Shown here: positions 1 to 12,080 of the stretch, piece by piece | How positions within the stretch are numbered: the first letter of the stretch is position 1 | How the letters are laid out: each line of letters opens with the position of its first letter | Source: Siccibacter turicensis LMG 23730 | GTDB taxonomy: Bacteria > Pseudomonadota > Gammaproteobacteria > Enterobacterales > Enterobacteriaceae | DNA length: 64,000 nucleotides | Assembly: GCF_000463155.2 (NCBI RefSeq) | Contig: NZ_AWFZ01000028.1 | Coordinates: forward strand, 1,026,910 to 1,090,909 | Reading direction: 5' to 3' | Position numbers and translations under genes: made by a program | The notes under the pieces: model-generated | What the model was told of the DNA's origin: nothing | The model's database searches: none | What the model saw: the letters and a program-made list of their open reading frames with translations, nothing else

Positions 1-295
1 CGGCGACCACCCGCGCGACACCCGCTTCAATCAGCGCCTCGCAGCACGGCGGCGTGCGGCCATGATGGCTACAGGGTTCGAGCGTCACGTAAGCCGTGGC
101 GCCACGCGCCTTGTCACCTGCCATGCGCAGGGCATGCACTTCCGCGTGGGGCTCCCCGGCGCGATAGTGAAAACCTTCCCCGACGATCTCGCCGTCGCGC
201 ACGATAACGCAGCCCACGCGCGGGTTGGGATGGGTGGTGAAAATTCCCTGCTCAGCCAGGCGCAGCGCCCGGGCCATATAGAATTCATCGCGCAT
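1..295 (-). CDS. ribD: RibD, riboflavin deaminase/reductase, N-terminal part (cut by window edge)
   Basis: Bifunctional diaminohydroxyphosphoribosylaminopyrimidine deaminase / 5-amino-6-uracil reductase of riboflavin synthesis, cytosolic. Only the first 98 codons are inside the window. The reading frame gives MRDEFYMARALRLAEQG, then the zinc-binding cytidine-deaminase motif (HAEV, later LEPCSHHGRTPPC). The start at 295 is chosen because it matches E. coli RibD (MQDEYYMARAL) and lies about 10 nt after AGGA; an in-frame ATG at 301 overlaps the nrdR stop (TGATG) but is too close to that ribosome site. It is the second gene of an nrdR-ribD unit. The reductase domain lies outside the window. Confidence 0.93.
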   Translation of the reverse strand, partial: MRDEFYMARALRLAEQGIFTTHPNPRVGCVIVRDGEIVGEGFHYRAGEPHAEVHALRMAGDKARGATAYVTLEPCSHHGRTPPCCEALIEAGVARVVA

Positions 296-300
296 GGTCA

Positions 301-837
<537 letters not shown>

Positions 838-900
838 CTATTCATCCCGTTTAGCGAGCGTCTACTCTAATAACAGCCTGATAAATGAAGGAATCCAACA

Positions 901-1440
901 ATGGCAAAACGCTACATGAAACTCCTGATGGTGGGCAGCCTGCTTTCGCTCACCGCCTGCGCACAGCAAAGCGACGTTCGTCAGATGCACAACGAGGTCA
1001 AAACGCTTAATCACGAGATGACAAAGCTGACCGAGCAGACGGTGAAGCTGACCCAGCAAAACGCCCTTAACAAACGCTCCACCTCTGGCGTGTATCTGCT
1101 GCCGGGCGCCAAAACCCCGGCGCGCCTCAACAGCCAGATCGGCATGCTCGGCATGTCGTTGCAGGACATCACCGCAGACGCCAACGGGACGCGTGCCACG
1201 CTGAAGATCAGCGGCGAATCTAACGAGCCGTTACCGGCGTTTACCGCCACCGTTGAGTGGGGACAGATTCAGGGCACCACGGAGAGCTTCCAGGAAGTGA
1301 ACGTGCAGAATACCCTGGTCAGCGCGCCGGCCAGCACCCTGGCACCGAGCGACGTCCTGATTCCGCTGAACCTGCCGGGTATTACCCCTGAGATGCTGGG
1401 CTTCGTGCGCATTCACGATATCCAGCCCCTCACGCCATAA
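901..1440 (+). CDS. yajI: YajI-like lipoprotein (DUF3251)
   Basis: 179 residues. The signal peptide ends in a lipobox LTAC (Cys20), so the mature protein is lipid-anchored. A short coiled-coil-like stretch follows (about 25-55, rich in Q, K, L, T), then a beta-rich DUF3251 domain. Position next to nrdR, with tsx after it, is the same as E. coli yajI. The function of the family is not known to me. The ATG is preceded by GAAGGAATCC. No abnormal composition. Confidence 0.88.
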   Translation: MAKRYMKLLMVGSLLSLTACAQQSDVRQMHNEVKTLNHEMTKLTEQTVKLTQQNALNKRSTSGVYLLPGAKTPARLNSQIGMLGMSLQDITADANGTRATLKISGESNEPLPAFTATVEWGQIQGTTESFQEVNVQNTLVSAPASTLAPSDVLIPLNLPGITPEMLGFVRIHDIQPLTP

Positions 1441-1589
1441 TGAGAACCGGCGGCCCAGCGCCGCCCGTTTCGTTACATTTTTCCCCTTTCTTCCCCGCTT
1501 TTGCCACCGGGTCATAACCAGACGATCTCGCCTTTGGGTTGCGTTAAACGACAATCTGAGTAGAATCCCTGCCGTTCAATGTACGCAAA

Positions 1590-1664
1590 CGTGAACGCAA
1601 TCGATTACGTGCATGAGAAGAATGTGAAACAACACATATTTTTGTGAGCAGGGATTTCTATAAT
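1590..1664 (+). promoter_or_regulatory. tsx promoter with two CRP-like sites
   Basis: A perfect -10 TATAAT lies at 1659-1664. One CRP-like half-site arrangement (TGTGAAACAACACATA) is at 1623-1638, centred about 40-41 bp before the expected start. A second (CGTGAACGCAATCGAT) is at 1590-1605, centred near -74. That spacing matches the known E. coli tsx-P2 promoter, where two CRP dimers flank a CytR site. CytR and DeoR sites could not be placed with confidence. The rest of the 1441-1748 gap holds only a long untranslated leader. Confidence 0.6.
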
Positions 1665-1748
1665 AGTCGCGCGTCAAACAACTGTAGCGGTTGTGGTTGC
1701 ACTCAGGTTCCTTATTCCCGTCAGGGATTTCTAATCAGTGGCATAAAT

Positions 1749-2639
1749 ATGAAAAAAATCGTCTTAGCCGCCGGCGCAGCGCTGGCTCTCTCCGGATCGT
1801 TCTCTGCCAGCGCAGCGGAGACTAAAAACAACGAATACGTTTCTGACTGGTGGCACCAGAGCGTCAACGTGGTGGCGAGCGCCGACACCCGTTTCGGGCC
1901 GCGTCTGCGCAACGATACCTATCTGGAATATGAAGCGTTCGCCAAAAAAGACTGGTTCGATTTTTATGGCTACATTGATGCGCCGAAATTCTTTGGCGGT
2001 GACTCCACCTCAACCGGCATCTGGGATCACGGCTCCCCGCTGTTTATGGAGATCGAACCGCGCTTCTCTATCGACAAGCTGACCGGCACCAGCCTGGCGT
2101 TTGGTCCGTTCAAAGAGTGGTACTTCGCGAACAACTACATCTACGACATGGGTCGCAACCAGGCGAATCGCCAGAGCACCTGGTACATGGGTCTGGGTAC
2201 CGATATCGAAACCGGTCTGCCGATGAGCCTCTCCCTGAACGTGTATGCCAAGTACCAGTGGCAGAACTACGGCGCGTCCAACGAGAACGAGTGGGACGGC
2301 TACCGCTTCAAGGTGAAATACTTCGTGCCGATCACCGAGCTGTGGGGCGGCAACCTGAGCTATATCGGCTTTACCAACTTCGACTGGGGTTCCGATCTGG
2401 GTGATAGCAACCATCTCGACCTGAATGGCCGTCACGCACGTACCAGCAACTCCATCGCCTCCAGCCACATCCTGTCGCTGAACTACGACCACTGGCACTA
2501 CTCTGCCGTGGCGCGTTACTTCCATAACGGCGGCCAGTGGAATGATGGTGCGGACCTGAACTTCAACGACGGTAAAGGTGACTTTACTGTTAAATCTAAC
2601 GGCTTCGGCTGGTACCTGGTGGTTGGCTACAACTTCTGA
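1749..2639 (+). CDS. tsx: Tsx, nucleoside-specific outer-membrane channel
   Basis: 296 residues against 294 in E. coli. The signal peptide [16 protein letters not shown] ends at an AxA site (SASA). The mature chain is rich in aromatic beta-strand segments and ends in YNF, the usual outer-membrane barrel C-terminus with a terminal Phe. Imports nucleosides and deoxynucleosides; it is also a phage and colicin receptor in E. coli. A longer open frame extends upstream to 1644, but the 1749 ATG is the only start that gives a signal peptide. Followed by a strong terminator. Confidence 0.96.
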   Translation: MKKIVLAAGAALALSGSFSASAAETKNNEYVSDWWHQSVNVVASADTRFGPRLRNDTYLEYEAFAKKDWFDFYGYIDAPKFFGGDSTSTGIWDHGSPLFMEIEPRFSIDKLTGTSLAFGPFKEWYFANNYIYDMGRNQANRQSTWYMGLGTDIETGLPMSLSLNVYAKYQWQNYGASNENEWDGYRFKVKYFVPITELWGGNLSYIGFTNFDWGSDLGDSNHLDLNGRHARTSNSIASSHILSLNYDHWHYSAVARYFHNGGQWNDGADLNFNDGKGDFTVKSNGFGWYLVVGYNF

Positions 2640-2660
2640 TAGCAGACGCCAGACAGAGAA

Positions 2661-2686
2661 AAGCCGGTCAGATGACCGGCTTTTTT
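2661..2686 (+). terminator. Rho-independent terminator of tsx
   Basis: Perfect 10-bp stem (AAGCCGGTCA / TGACCGGCTT) with a 2-nt loop, followed by six T residues. It sits 22 bp after the tsx stop, and its T-run overlaps the stop codon of the convergent WYL regulator gene. Confidence 0.9.
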
Positions 2687-3386
2687 ATTGCCCGGCAGCG
2701 ATGCCGCGCGCGCGTTGCCGCTGCACAAAATCATCCAGCGAGCGCCCTGCAACCTCGGTGAAATGCCGCCCGGTGCGCACAACCTCCTGACAGCGATCGA
2801 GGCGAAAACTGCGATAGTCGTTGCGGGCCTCACACCAGGCCACCACCACCCACACCTCGCCCCAGAACGTCAGGCCCAGCGGATGAACGTGGCGCACAGA
2901 CGCCTTCCCCTGCGCATCCTGATAGCACAGTTTCAGCACCTCAAGCGCGCCGATGGCGGCATGGATGGCATCAAAGTGCGCTTTCACCTGCGGATACTTG
3001 TTGAAATCCGGCGACAGAATGCGGCTGCGCTCTGCCACCGCACGCCGTTCCGGGGTCAGCACGTTCAACAGCTTCTCTTCGGCGCGGCTTGCTGCCTCTG
3101 CCATCGCGGCCCCGCTCCAGGTCTGCACCAGGCGAATCGCGGCCACCATCGCTTCTACCTCCGGCGCGGTCAGCATCAGCGGCGGCAGATGATAGCCCGG
3201 CAACAGATGATAGCCCTGCCCCGCCTCGCCCACCACCGGCACCCCGGAAAGCGACAGATCGGTAATGTCGCGGTAGATAGTGCGGGTTGATACCGCCAGC
3301 CGCTCAGCAAGCTGCTCGGCGGTTACCTGCTTGCGGCTACGCAGGATCTGCACAATCTGAAAAAGGCGGTCAGCACGTCGGCTCAT
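2685..3386 (-). CDS. HTH/WYL-domain transcriptional regulator (YafY-like)
   Basis: 233 residues. N-terminal winged helix HTH_11 (about 1-60, VTAEQLAERLAVSTRTIYRDI), then a WYL ligand-binding domain (about 135-200) and a short C-terminal part. It belongs to the YafY/PafC-type regulators; the ligand is not predictable. It starts 51 bp after the stop of the VOC gene and shares its strand, so it is probably its downstream operon partner and may control it. This pair occupies the place of yajD between tsx and secF in E. coli. Confidence 0.85.
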   Translation of the reverse strand: MSRRADRLFQIVQILRSRKQVTAEQLAERLAVSTRTIYRDITDLSLSGVPVVGEAGQGYHLLPGYHLPPLMLTAPEVEAMVAAIRLVQTWSGAAMAEAASRAEEKLLNVLTPERRAVAERSRILSPDFNKYPQVKAHFDAIHAAIGALEVLKLCYQDAQGKASVRHVHPLGLTFWGEVWVVVAWCEARNDYRSFRLDRCQEVVRTGRHFTEVAGRSLDDFVQRQRARGIAAGQ

Positions 3387-3437
3387 GGCTGGTCACTCGG
3401 GTCCTGGCCCCAGATAAAGAAAGCCGTATCAGAGCAC

Positions 3438-3803
3438 TCAGGCAGGCTGATGTAAACCCACCCGGTTGCCTTCACAGTCGATGATCAGCGCGATGGTACC
3501 GATATCGTGCGGCAGCACCACCGGCCCGACGCTGTACGCGCCGCCCATCGCCGCAACGCGCTCCAGGGTCGTGGCAAGGTCCGGCGTCGCGAGGTAGACC
3601 ACCGCCCCGGCTTGCGAGGGGGTAAACAGCTCACCTTTTACCAGCGCACCGCCGGTAGCCGGTTTGGTATGGGGAAATATCGCCATCTCGATGCCGGCGA
3701 CGGTTTCGCGGCGTAGCGTCACGCCTAGCGCCTCCTGATAAAACGTCACGGCGCGCTCGAGGTCGTGGACCGGAATTTCAAACCAGTTAATCAGCGTAGT
3801 CAT
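3438..3803 (-). CDS. VOC (glyoxalase/bleomycin-resistance fold) protein
   Basis: 121 residues. Begins MTTLINWFEIPVHDLERAVTF, a typical start of single-unit VOC proteins with two beta-alpha-beta-beta-beta modules. The ATG at 3803 is preceded by GAAGGAACAGACA; the longer open frame up to 3872 lacks a good ribosome site. The family includes metal-dependent lyases, dioxygenases and antibiotic-binding proteins. The substrate here is unknown. It is probably co-transcribed with the WYL regulator gene. Confidence 0.82.
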   Translation of the reverse strand: MTTLINWFEIPVHDLERAVTFYQEALGVTLRRETVAGIEMAIFPHTKPATGGALVKGELFTPSQAGAVVYLATPDLATTLERVAAMGGAYSVGPVVLPHDIGTIALIIDCEGNRVGLHQPA

Positions 3804-3895
3804 TGTCTGTTCCTTCGGTAATGGCGGGAGAAGTCCCGAAGACGCAGTATCCCGCCCCCCTCCTGACAGCATCCTGTCAGGAGCAAAACCGCAGG

Positions 3896-3928
3896 CAAAA
3901 AAAAACCGCAGCCGGTAAGGCTACGGTT
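3896..3928 (-). terminator. Rho-independent terminator of the secDF operon
   Basis: Read on the minus strand: a 10-bp stem AACCGTAGCC / GGCTGCGGTT (one G-U pair, loop of 5) followed by a long T-run. It lies 20 bp after the secF stop at 3948. Confidence 0.9.
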
Positions 3929-3947
3929 TTCGATAACGACGCGGAAA

Positions 3948-4919
3948 TTACGGCAGGATGGATGGCTGATCCGCCCCTTCCTTCTCGACTTTCTGCTGCA
4001 GCAGGTGCTCGCGCTTCATACCGAGCTTCAGCGCCAGCGCCGAGGCCACGTAGATAGACGATGCAGTACCGATGGAGACACCGATCAGCATGGTCAGCGA
4101 GAAGCCTTGTAGCATCGCACCGCCGAAGAGGTAGAGCATCAGGATAACCACAAGAGTGGTACCGGATGTGATCAACGTCCTCTGCAGCGTCTGGGTCAGC
4201 GACACGTTAAAGATTTCATAAGGCGTACCGCGACGGATCTTGCGGAAGTTCTCACGAATACGGTCGGACACCACGATGCTGTCGTTCAGCGAGTAGCCAA
4301 TGACCGACATCAGCGAGGCAACGATGGTCAGATCCACTTCAATCTGGAACAGCGACAGCACGCCCATGGTGATCACCACGTCGTGCGCCAGCGCGATAAC
4401 CACCCCGGCCGCCAGACGCCATTCAAAGCGGAAGCCGACGTAAATCAGGATGGAGATCAGCGCCACCAGCAGCGCCATCGCGCCGTTGGTCGCCAGATCG
4501 GCACCCACGCTCGGCCCGACAAACTCAATGCGCTTCACGGCGGCGTTCTGGTCAGTCGCCTGGTTAATGACGCTCAGCACTTTGCTGCCCAGCTCCTGGC
4601 CGCCGGTGGCGCCCTCGGCAGGCGGCATACGCACCATGATGTCGCGGCTGCTGCCGAAGTTCTGCAGCAGCGGCTCTTCAAAGCCCGCTTTTTCCAGCGA
4701 CTGACGCATCAGATCCATATCCGCTGGTTTCTCCAGCGAAATTTCGATCACGGTACCGCCGGTGAAGTCGAGCCCCCAGTTGAAGCCGCGCACACCGATA
4801 ACGATGACAGACACGATCAGCAGGAAAGCGGAGATGCCGAAGGCCCAGTAGTCCCAGCGCATAAAGTCATAGACTTTACGGCCGTGGTTCAATTGTTCAA
4901 CAGTATATTCCTGTGCCAC
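3948..4919 (-). CDS. secF: SecF, protein translocase accessory subunit
   Basis: 323 residues, same as E. coli. Inner-membrane partner of SecD that uses the proton motive force to help preprotein release on the periplasmic side of SecYEG. Six membrane segments with a periplasmic domain after the first ([12 protein letters not shown]). The conserved RND-type motif region ([20 protein letters not shown]) is present. It starts 10 bp after secD and is the last gene of queA-tgt-yajC-secD-secF. Confidence 0.97.
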   Translation of the reverse strand: MAQEYTVEQLNHGRKVYDFMRWDYWAFGISAFLLIVSVIVIGVRGFNWGLDFTGGTVIEISLEKPADMDLMRQSLEKAGFEEPLLQNFGSSRDIMVRMPPAEGATGGQELGSKVLSVINQATDQNAAVKRIEFVGPSVGADLATNGAMALLVALISILIYVGFRFEWRLAAGVVIALAHDVVITMGVLSLFQIEVDLTIVASLMSVIGYSLNDSIVVSDRIRENFRKIRRGTPYEIFNVSLTQTLQRTLITSGTTLVVILMLYLFGGAMLQGFSLTMLIGVSIGTASSIYVASALALKLGMKREHLLQQKVEKEGADQPSILP

Positions 4920-4929
4920 AACGCACTCC

Positions 4930-6777
4930 TCAGATAGACAGCTTTTTGACGCGTTTGCCGCCGTACAACAGGTTTACGATGGCACGGGTACCGACGATTG
5001 CTGTGAACATTGACGTTGCGACGCCAATACCGGTGGTAATGGCAAACCCTTTGATCGCTCCGGTACCGACGGCATACAGGATGATGACCTTGATAAGCGT
5101 GGTGATGTTCGCATCAAAGATGGAACTGAACGCGCCTTTGTATCCTTCGTCGATCGCCTGCTGCACTGAACGTCCGTTACTAAGCTCTTCCTTAATACGT
5201 TCGTTTATCAGTACGTTCGCATCCACCGCGACGGCAAGGGTTAACACGATCCCCGCAATACCCGGCATGGTGAGCGTTGCCCCTGGCAGAAGCGACATAA
5301 TCCCGACAATCATCACCAGGTTCGCGAGCAGCGCGGCCGTCGCGATCAGGCCGAACTTCTTATAGAAGAACAGCATGAAGATGATGGACACCGCCAGGCC
5401 TGCAAGACAGGCTTCCAGACCCTGCTGGATGTTCTGTGAACCCAGGGTCGGGCCGATAGTACGCTCTTCCACGATCTGGATCGGCGCAATCAGCGCACCC
5501 GCACGCAGCAGCAGTGACAGCTGGCGCGCTTCGTTCGGGTTGTCGATACCGGTGATGCGGAAGCTGTTACCAAGACGCGACTGAATGTTCGCGATGTTGA
5601 TCACTTCTTCCTGTTTCACCAGCACGGAGCGCCCGTTGGCATCTTTCTTACCGCTGTCCTTATATTCAACAAAGAGCGTGGCCATCGGTTTATTGATGTT
5701 GTCTTTGGTGAAGTTAGACATGATGTTACCGCCCGCGCCATCCAGTGAAATGTTCACCTGAGGCTGGTTGTACTCATCCATGCTGGACGTGGAATCGGTG
5801 ATGTGGTCGCCGGTGAGGATCACGCGTTTGTACAGCACAACCGGCTGACCTTCACGGGTTTTCTTCACTTCGGAGTCGCCAGGCACACGGCCTGAAGCAG
5901 CGGCGCTGGCATCAACGTTGGTATTTACCAGACGGAACTCAAGCGTCGCGGTGGCGCCGAGGATCTCTTTGGCGCGTGCGGTGTCCTGAATACCCGGTAG
6001 TTCGACCACGATACGGTCGGCGCCCTGGCGCTGTACCAGCGGTTCGGCCACACCAAGCTGGTTCACACGGTTACGCAGAATAGTGATGTTCTGCTGCACC
6101 GCGTACTCACGCGCTTCGCTGAGGCGGGCATCGGTCATAACGGCGCGAATACCGGCGCTGCCATCGTTGCTGATAACCAGATCCGGATGGCGGCTGCGCA
6201 GCCATGAGGCACCGGCGTCACGCGCATCCGCATCGCGGAAGACGATGCTGACACCGTAGTTATCGATTTTACGCACCGTGGTGTAAGGAATAGACTTCTC
6301 ACGCAGGTCGCTGCGCAGGGTATCGATATTCTGTTCCTGAAGCTTGCTGAGCGCGGTGTCCATATCCACTTCCATCAGGAAGTGAACGCCGCCACGCAGG
6401 TCAAGGCCCAGCTTCATCGGTTCGGCCGCGATCGCGCTCAACCAGCGCGGCGTTGCCGGGGCAAGGTTAAGTGCCACCACGTAGTCGTCGCCGAGCGTGG
6501 AGAGCAGCGCTTCACGCGCACGGAGCTGAGTGTCGGTCGAGTCGAAACGCGCAAGAATAGCGCCTTCTTCCAGCGCCAGTGACTTAGCGGTAATTTTTTG
6601 TTCTTTTAAGGTGTTCTGGACCTGATTCAGCGTTTGCTCACTGGCGGCGCCACCGCGCGCGCCAGTGATTTGAACAGCCGGATCCTCACCATACAGGTTG
6701 GGAAGTGCGTAAAGCAGGCCGACGATTAGCACGACGACCAGCATGATGTACTTCCACAAAGGATAACGGTTTAACAC
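4930..6777 (-). CDS. secD: SecD, protein translocase accessory subunit
   Basis: 615 residues, identical in length to E. coli SecD. One N-terminal membrane segment, a large periplasmic P1 domain (about 35-440, with [15 protein letters not shown]), then five membrane segments with the proton-relay region [21 protein letters not shown]. Works with SecF and YajC. Tight spacing to both neighbours (24 bp from yajC, 10 bp to secF) supports an operon. Confidence 0.97.
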   Translation of the reverse strand: MLNRYPLWKYIMLVVVLIVGLLYALPNLYGEDPAVQITGARGGAASEQTLNQVQNTLKEQKITAKSLALEEGAILARFDSTDTQLRAREALLSTLGDDYVVALNLAPATPRWLSAIAAEPMKLGLDLRGGVHFLMEVDMDTALSKLQEQNIDTLRSDLREKSIPYTTVRKIDNYGVSIVFRDADARDAGASWLRSRHPDLVISNDGSAGIRAVMTDARLSEAREYAVQQNITILRNRVNQLGVAEPLVQRQGADRIVVELPGIQDTARAKEILGATATLEFRLVNTNVDASAAASGRVPGDSEVKKTREGQPVVLYKRVILTGDHITDSTSSMDEYNQPQVNISLDGAGGNIMSNFTKDNINKPMATLFVEYKDSGKKDANGRSVLVKQEEVINIANIQSRLGNSFRITGIDNPNEARQLSLLLRAGALIAPIQIVEERTIGPTLGSQNIQQGLEACLAGLAVSIIFMLFFYKKFGLIATAALLANLVMIVGIMSLLPGATLTMPGIAGIVLTLAVAVDANVLINERIKEELSNGRSVQQAIDEGYKGAFSSIFDANITTLIKVIILYAVGTGAIKGFAITTGIGVATSMFTAIVGTRAIVNLLYGGKRVKKLSI

Positions 6778-6801
6778 GGCAGTTGCCTTTGATAATGGGA
6801 A

Positions 6802-7134
6802 TTACAGCGCCTTCATCGTACCTTTCGGCAGAACGGCAGCGACGAAATCACGTTTGATAACCACTTCAGTGGTATCGTTCAGCGCGATAGCAATGTAACC
6901 GTTGTCGGTCACTTTGGTTACGCGTCCAACCAGACCGCCGTTGGTCAGCACTTCATCACCTTTGGCAATGGAGTCCATCAGCTTTTTATGCTCTTTGGTG
7001 CGTTTTTGCTGCGGGCGCAGGATCATGAAATAGAAAATCAGACCGAAAACAACCAGCATCAGGATCAGAGACATCGGGCTGCCCTGAGATGGCGCACCAG
7101 CTGCTGCTACCGCATCAGAAATGAAAAAGCTCAT
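6802..7134 (-). CDS. yajC: YajC, Sec translocon accessory protein
   Basis: 110 residues. One membrane helix (SLILMLVVFGLIFYFMILRP) followed by a basic, cytosolic small beta domain with the family core KGDEVLTNGGLVGRVTKV. Associates with SecDF and, in E. coli, with AcrB. It sits 21 bp after tgt and 24 bp before secD. Confidence 0.96.
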   Translation of the reverse strand: MSFFISDAVAAAGAPSQGSPMSLILMLVVFGLIFYFMILRPQQKRTKEHKKLMDSIAKGDEVLTNGGLVGRVTKVTDNGYIAIALNDTTEVVIKRDFVAAVLPKGTMKAL

Positions 7135-7155
7135 TAAAATTCCCTCATTATTAAA

Positions 7156-8316
<1,161 letters not shown>

Positions 8317-8328
8317 TTAAGACACACA

Positions 8329-8353
8329 CGCCGTCGGCCTGATGCCGGCGGCG
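8329..8353. repeat. REP-like hairpin between queA and tgt
   Basis: Ten-base-pair inverted repeat CGCCGTCGGC / GCCGGCGGCG with one G-T pair and loop CTGAT. The sequence (CTGATGCCGGCGGCGC) resembles enterobacterial REP units. It lies inside an operon, so it may affect message stability rather than end transcription. Confidence 0.6.
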
Positions 8354-8361
8354 CAGAATGA

Positions 8362-9432
8362 TTACGCGCCAGGGCGCTCGTTTATCGCTGCCGGATTGTA
8401 CGTGATAAACATCGCATCACCGTAACTAAAAAAGCGATACTGCGCGTTTACCGCGGCCTGATAGGCGTTCATGGTGTGCTTATAGCCGGCAAATGCTGAC
8501 ACCAGCATGATGAGCGTTGACTCCGGCAGGTGGAAGTTGGTGATCAGCGCGTCAATCACCCGATACTGGTAGCCGGGGTAGATAAAGATTTTGGTGTCGC
8601 CAAAGAAGGGTTCGATCAGGTCGTTTTTCGCCGCCTGCGCCGCGCTTTCCAGCGAGCGTACCGAGGTGGTCCCAACCGCGATCACACGGTTGCCGCGCGC
8701 CTTGGCACCCAGCACCGCATCCACTACGTCCTGAGGCACTTCCGCATATTCGGCGTGCATGATGTGGTCTTCAATGCTGTCAACGCGCACCGGCTGGAAG
8801 GTTCCAGCCCCGACGTGCAGGGTGACGAACGCCATCTCCACGCCCTTCTCGCGCAGCTTCTCCAGCAGCGGCTCGTCAAAGTGCAGCCCGGCGGTGGGCG
8901 CCGCGACGGCACCCGGCTTCTGGCTGTAGACGGTCTGATACAGCTCGCGGTCGGCATCTTCATCCGGACGCTCAATATAGGGCGGCAGCGGCATGTGGCC
9001 GATATCGTTCAGGATATCGAGAACCGGGCGCGCATCGTTAAACGCGATTTCAAACAGCGCGTCGTGACGGGCCACCATAGTGGCGCTGATGCTCTCGTCA
9101 TCGCCCAGCAGCAGCTCGGCACCTGGCTTCGGCGCTTTCGAGGCGCGCACGTGTGCCAGAATACGCTTGTCGTCCAGCATGCGCTCCACCAGCACTTCAA
9201 TCTTGCCGCCGCTGGCTTTGCGACCGAACAGGCGCGCGGGAATCACCCGGGTATTATTAAAGACCAGAAGGTCGCCGGGGTTGAGTTTATCGAGTAGATC
9301 CGTGAAAGTGCCATGCTCAAGCTGCCCCGTCGGCCCATCCAACGACAGTAATCGGCAGGCGCTACGCTGCGCCTGCGGGTAATGGGCGATAAGTGAATCG
9401 GGTAACTCAAATGCAAAATCTGAAACGCGCAT
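8362..9432 (-). CDS. queA: QueA, S-adenosylmethionine:tRNA ribosyltransferase-isomerase
   Basis: 356 residues, same as E. coli. Transfers the ribosyl part of S-adenosylmethionine to preQ1-tRNA, making epoxyqueuosine. Conserved blocks [41 protein letters not shown] and [19 protein letters not shown] are all present. First gene of the queA-tgt-yajC-secDF operon; the promoter must lie in the 93-bp gap to the divergent acpH gene. Confidence 0.97.
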   Translation of the reverse strand: MRVSDFAFELPDSLIAHYPQAQRSACRLLSLDGPTGQLEHGTFTDLLDKLNPGDLLVFNNTRVIPARLFGRKASGGKIEVLVERMLDDKRILAHVRASKAPKPGAELLLGDDESISATMVARHDALFEIAFNDARPVLDILNDIGHMPLPPYIERPDEDADRELYQTVYSQKPGAVAAPTAGLHFDEPLLEKLREKGVEMAFVTLHVGAGTFQPVRVDSIEDHIMHAEYAEVPQDVVDAVLGAKARGNRVIAVGTTSVRSLESAAQAAKNDLIEPFFGDTKIFIYPGYQYRVIDALITNFHLPESTLIMLVSAFAGYKHTMNAYQAAVNAQYRFFSYGDAMFITYNPAAINERPGA

Positions 9433-9525
9433 GGCTGGGACTCGTGAGGTAAAAACAGGCGGCCTAGTCTAGTGCTGGTGCGCTTTTGCTGCAACCCTAA
9501 GCCTGATTACGGACAGGATTAAACC

Positions 9526-10107
9526 ATGAACTTTCTTGCTCATTTGCATCTTGCCCAGCTGGCGCAAAGCTCGCTGCTCGGCAATTTGCTGGCCGATTTT
9601 GTACGCGGCAACCCCGATACGCTGTTTTCGGCGGAGATCGCCGCGGGCATCCATATGCACCGCCGCGTTGATGTCCTGACCGATAACCTGCCGCAGGTCA
9701 AACAGGCCAGGGCGTGGTTCCGTCCGCATACCCGCCGCGTGGCGCCGATCACCCTCGACGTGATGTGGGATCATTTCCTGTCGCGCCACTGGGCGCAGCT
9801 CTCGCCGTCCCAGCCGCTGACAGACTTTATCGCCCATGCCCAGGCCAGCATCGTGCCGCATCTGCCGGACACGCCGCCGCGCTTCGTGAACCTCAACGAC
9901 TACCTCTGGTCCGAACGCTGGATGGAGCGCTACGCCGGCATGCCGTTTATTCAGAATGTACTCAACGGCATGGCGACCCGCCGCCCGCGGCTCGATGCGC
10001 TGCGCGACTCATGGCATGACCTCGATACCCACTACGGCGCGCTGGAAGCCCTGTTCTGGGAGTTTTATCCGCAGATGATGGACCAGGCGCGCCGCCAGAC
10101 GCTTTAG
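9526..10107 (+). CDS. acpH: AcpH, acyl-carrier-protein phosphodiesterase
   Basis: 193 residues. Removes 4'-phosphopantetheine from holo-ACP; HD-like hydrolase fold of the AcpH family. Visible family features: [28 protein letters not shown] at the start and HMHRRVD (residues about 43-49), then DVMWDHFL. Preceded by GGACAGGATTAAACC. The last four bases overlap the stop of the convergent malZ. Confidence 0.94.
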   Translation: MNFLAHLHLAQLAQSSLLGNLLADFVRGNPDTLFSAEIAAGIHMHRRVDVLTDNLPQVKQARAWFRPHTRRVAPITLDVMWDHFLSRHWAQLSPSQPLTDFIAHAQASIVPHLPDTPPRFVNLNDYLWSERWMERYAGMPFIQNVLNGMATRRPRLDALRDSWHDLDTHYGALEALFWEFYPQMMDQARRQTL

Positions 10108-11921
10108 CGGCTGCGCCACACCGTGGCCGAGAGGGCCGGCAGCGTCATCTGCTGTTCGGCAATCTCCCCCTCACCTTCCACGCACGCCCACGTCCGTTCA
10201 GCGGTGAGCGGCGACCAGGGCAGCGTTACGCGCTGCGCCTCGCCGCGGTTGATTGCCACCAGCACCGCCTCACGCTGCAACAGCCGCACGAACACCACCA
10301 CATCGCCCTCGGCATACAGCACCTGGCAGCCACCGCGATGCAGCGCCGGGCTGCGCTTGCGCAGGGCCGCCATCCGCTGATAGAGCGCCAATAACGCGCG
10401 ATCCTGCTGCTCAGCACGCCACGGGAACGGCTTGCGGCAGAACGGATCGTTATTGCCATCCAGCCCCACCTCATCGCCATAGTAGATGCAGGGCACGCCG
10501 GGCCAACTGAAGAGCCACACCACCGCCAGCGGCAGCCGGGCCACATCCTTGCCGAGGATAGTTTTAAAACGGGCGGTGTCGTGGCTGTCGAGCTGATTGA
10601 ACATGCGCAGCTGCTGCTGATGCGACAGCCCGGCGCGGTATTGATCCATCCACGCCACGCAGGTCCGGGCATCGATCTGCTGCGGATCGTAAGAGATATC
10701 GGTATTGGCCAGGAAACCCCATAGCGGAATGGTAAACCCGCGATAGTTCATGGCCGCGTCTTCGGCATCGGCCTGCAGCCAGGCGCGGGCGTCACCGAAG
10801 TGCTCGCCCAGTACAAACGCCTGCGGATTGACCTCCCGGGCCGCGCGACGCATCTGCGCCACGTGATGCAGGTTGTTCTTCGCCCCGCCCTCTTCGCCAA
10901 GCATATGCACCACGTCGAGCCGCCAGCCGTCCATTGACCAGGGCGCTTTCAGCCAGTGGCGCACAATGCTGTCCTCCCCGCCATACACCTCCTCCACCAG
11001 CCCGGACGAGCGGTAGTCGAGCTTCGGCAGGCTGGCGTACCCCAGCCAGTCGTGGGCATGCCCCGTGTCGGAGAACAGATACCAGTCGCGCCACGGGGAG
11101 TCCGTGTGGTGGCAGGCGCCGCGATCCGACTGACGATGGCGATCGAACCACGGGTGCGAATCCCCGGTGTGGTTGAACACGCCGTCGAGGATCATACGCA
11201 TGCCGCGTTGCCGGGTATGGTCACGCAGCCGCTGCAGCGCCGCGTCACCGCCAAACTGCGGATCGACGTGGCGGTAGTCCGCGGTGTCGTATTTATGGAC
11301 GCTCGGCGCGGTAAAGACCGGATTCAGCCACAGCGCGGTAACGCCCAGCTTTTGCAGATAGGGCAGCTTTTCAGTAATGCCATCGAGATCGCCGCCGTAG
11401 AAGGTCGAGCCGCCGGCCTCGGCGGTGAGCGGCTCGTCCCAGTCGCGGCGCACGATATCCTGCCCGGCCGCGTGGTGGTGATAGACCGCATCCTGCTCCG
11501 GACGGCGCGTGCGGGAACGGGCGAAGCGGTCGGGGAAGATCTGGTAAAACACCTGATCCGCCACCCACTCCGGCCCGGTGTCCGGCAGGTCGATGGCGAA
11601 CTGTTCGAGACTGGCCGGTGGAAACGCGGCGAGTCCCTGGGGCGTGAACCAGCGTTGCCGCGTCGGCCACAGCAGCTTGAAGCTGTAGCGACGGCGCGAC
11701 AGGCCGCGGGAGAGGTCTATTCGGCCGCACCAGGCCGTTACGCCCGCCGGCACCCCGCGCCGAACGCGGGTCATGCGCAGCGACGTCTCTTCGTTATCGT
11801 ATTCGTGGCGCAGCGTTACGCGCTCCGGCAGATCGTCTCCCGCCAGCCAGAGCGTAATCAACACGCTGTCCTGCTGCGGTTTTACAAACGGTGCAACCGG
11901 CAGATGCCAGGCATTCAACAT
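10104..11921 (-). CDS. malZ: MalZ, maltodextrin glucosidase
   Basis: 605 residues. Cytosolic GH13 enzyme that releases glucose from the reducing end of maltodextrins. Domain order: N-terminal beta domain (about 1-115), TIM barrel with the four GH13 regions ([16 protein letters not shown] with the nucleophile Asp, VLGEHFGD with the acid/base Glu, [11 protein letters not shown]), C-terminal beta domain. Reverse-strand frames over this gene are composition shadows. Probably MalT-regulated (see the box at 12000). Confidence 0.96.
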   Translation of the reverse strand: MLNAWHLPVAPFVKPQQDSVLITLWLAGDDLPERVTLRHEYDNEETSLRMTRVRRGVPAGVTAWCGRIDLSRGLSRRRYSFKLLWPTRQRWFTPQGLAAFPPASLEQFAIDLPDTGPEWVADQVFYQIFPDRFARSRTRRPEQDAVYHHHAAGQDIVRRDWDEPLTAEAGGSTFYGGDLDGITEKLPYLQKLGVTALWLNPVFTAPSVHKYDTADYRHVDPQFGGDAALQRLRDHTRQRGMRMILDGVFNHTGDSHPWFDRHRQSDRGACHHTDSPWRDWYLFSDTGHAHDWLGYASLPKLDYRSSGLVEEVYGGEDSIVRHWLKAPWSMDGWRLDVVHMLGEEGGAKNNLHHVAQMRRAAREVNPQAFVLGEHFGDARAWLQADAEDAAMNYRGFTIPLWGFLANTDISYDPQQIDARTCVAWMDQYRAGLSHQQQLRMFNQLDSHDTARFKTILGKDVARLPLAVVWLFSWPGVPCIYYGDEVGLDGNNDPFCRKPFPWRAEQQDRALLALYQRMAALRKRSPALHRGGCQVLYAEGDVVVFVRLLQREAVLVAINRGEAQRVTLPWSPLTAERTWACVEGEGEIAEQQMTLPALSATVWRSR

Positions 11922-11999
11922 AGCGTTTCCCCATCATTAACAATGCGTTCAGCTTGCCATATCACGCGGGCGCGTCCCTCCTCACTGGCGCCAGATCCT

Positions 12000-12009
12000 G
12001 GGGAGGAGA
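12000..12009 (+). promoter_or_regulatory. Candidate MalT box upstream of malZ
   Basis: GGGGAGGAGA matches the MalT consensus core GGAGGA. It is about 80 bp before the malZ start. A second, poorer G-rich match lies on the other strand at about 11974-11984. E. coli malZ is MalT-dependent, which makes the site plausible, but a single short box is weak evidence. Confidence 0.4.
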
Positions 12010-12045
12010 GACGGGGCGGAGCGCGTCGAAAAGCGTAGTGGGGAA

Positions 12046-12074
12046 ACAAAAACCCCGCCAGCGCGGCGGGGTTT
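12046..12074 (-). terminator. Rho-independent terminator of proY
   Basis: Minus strand: 10-bp stem AAACCCCGCC / GGCGGGGTTT, loop of 5, then TTTT-rich tail. It begins 7 bp after the proY stop. Confidence 0.88.
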
Positions 12075-12080
12075 CAGGGG

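Noticed and set aside
1644-1748. 35-codon upstream extension of Tsx
   Set aside because: It would cover the promoter -10 element and hide the signal peptide.
10956-12038. A 360-codon open frame antisense to malZ
   Set aside because: GC-rich shadow of a certain GH13 gene; composition (Arg/Ala/Gly) is typical of antisense frames.
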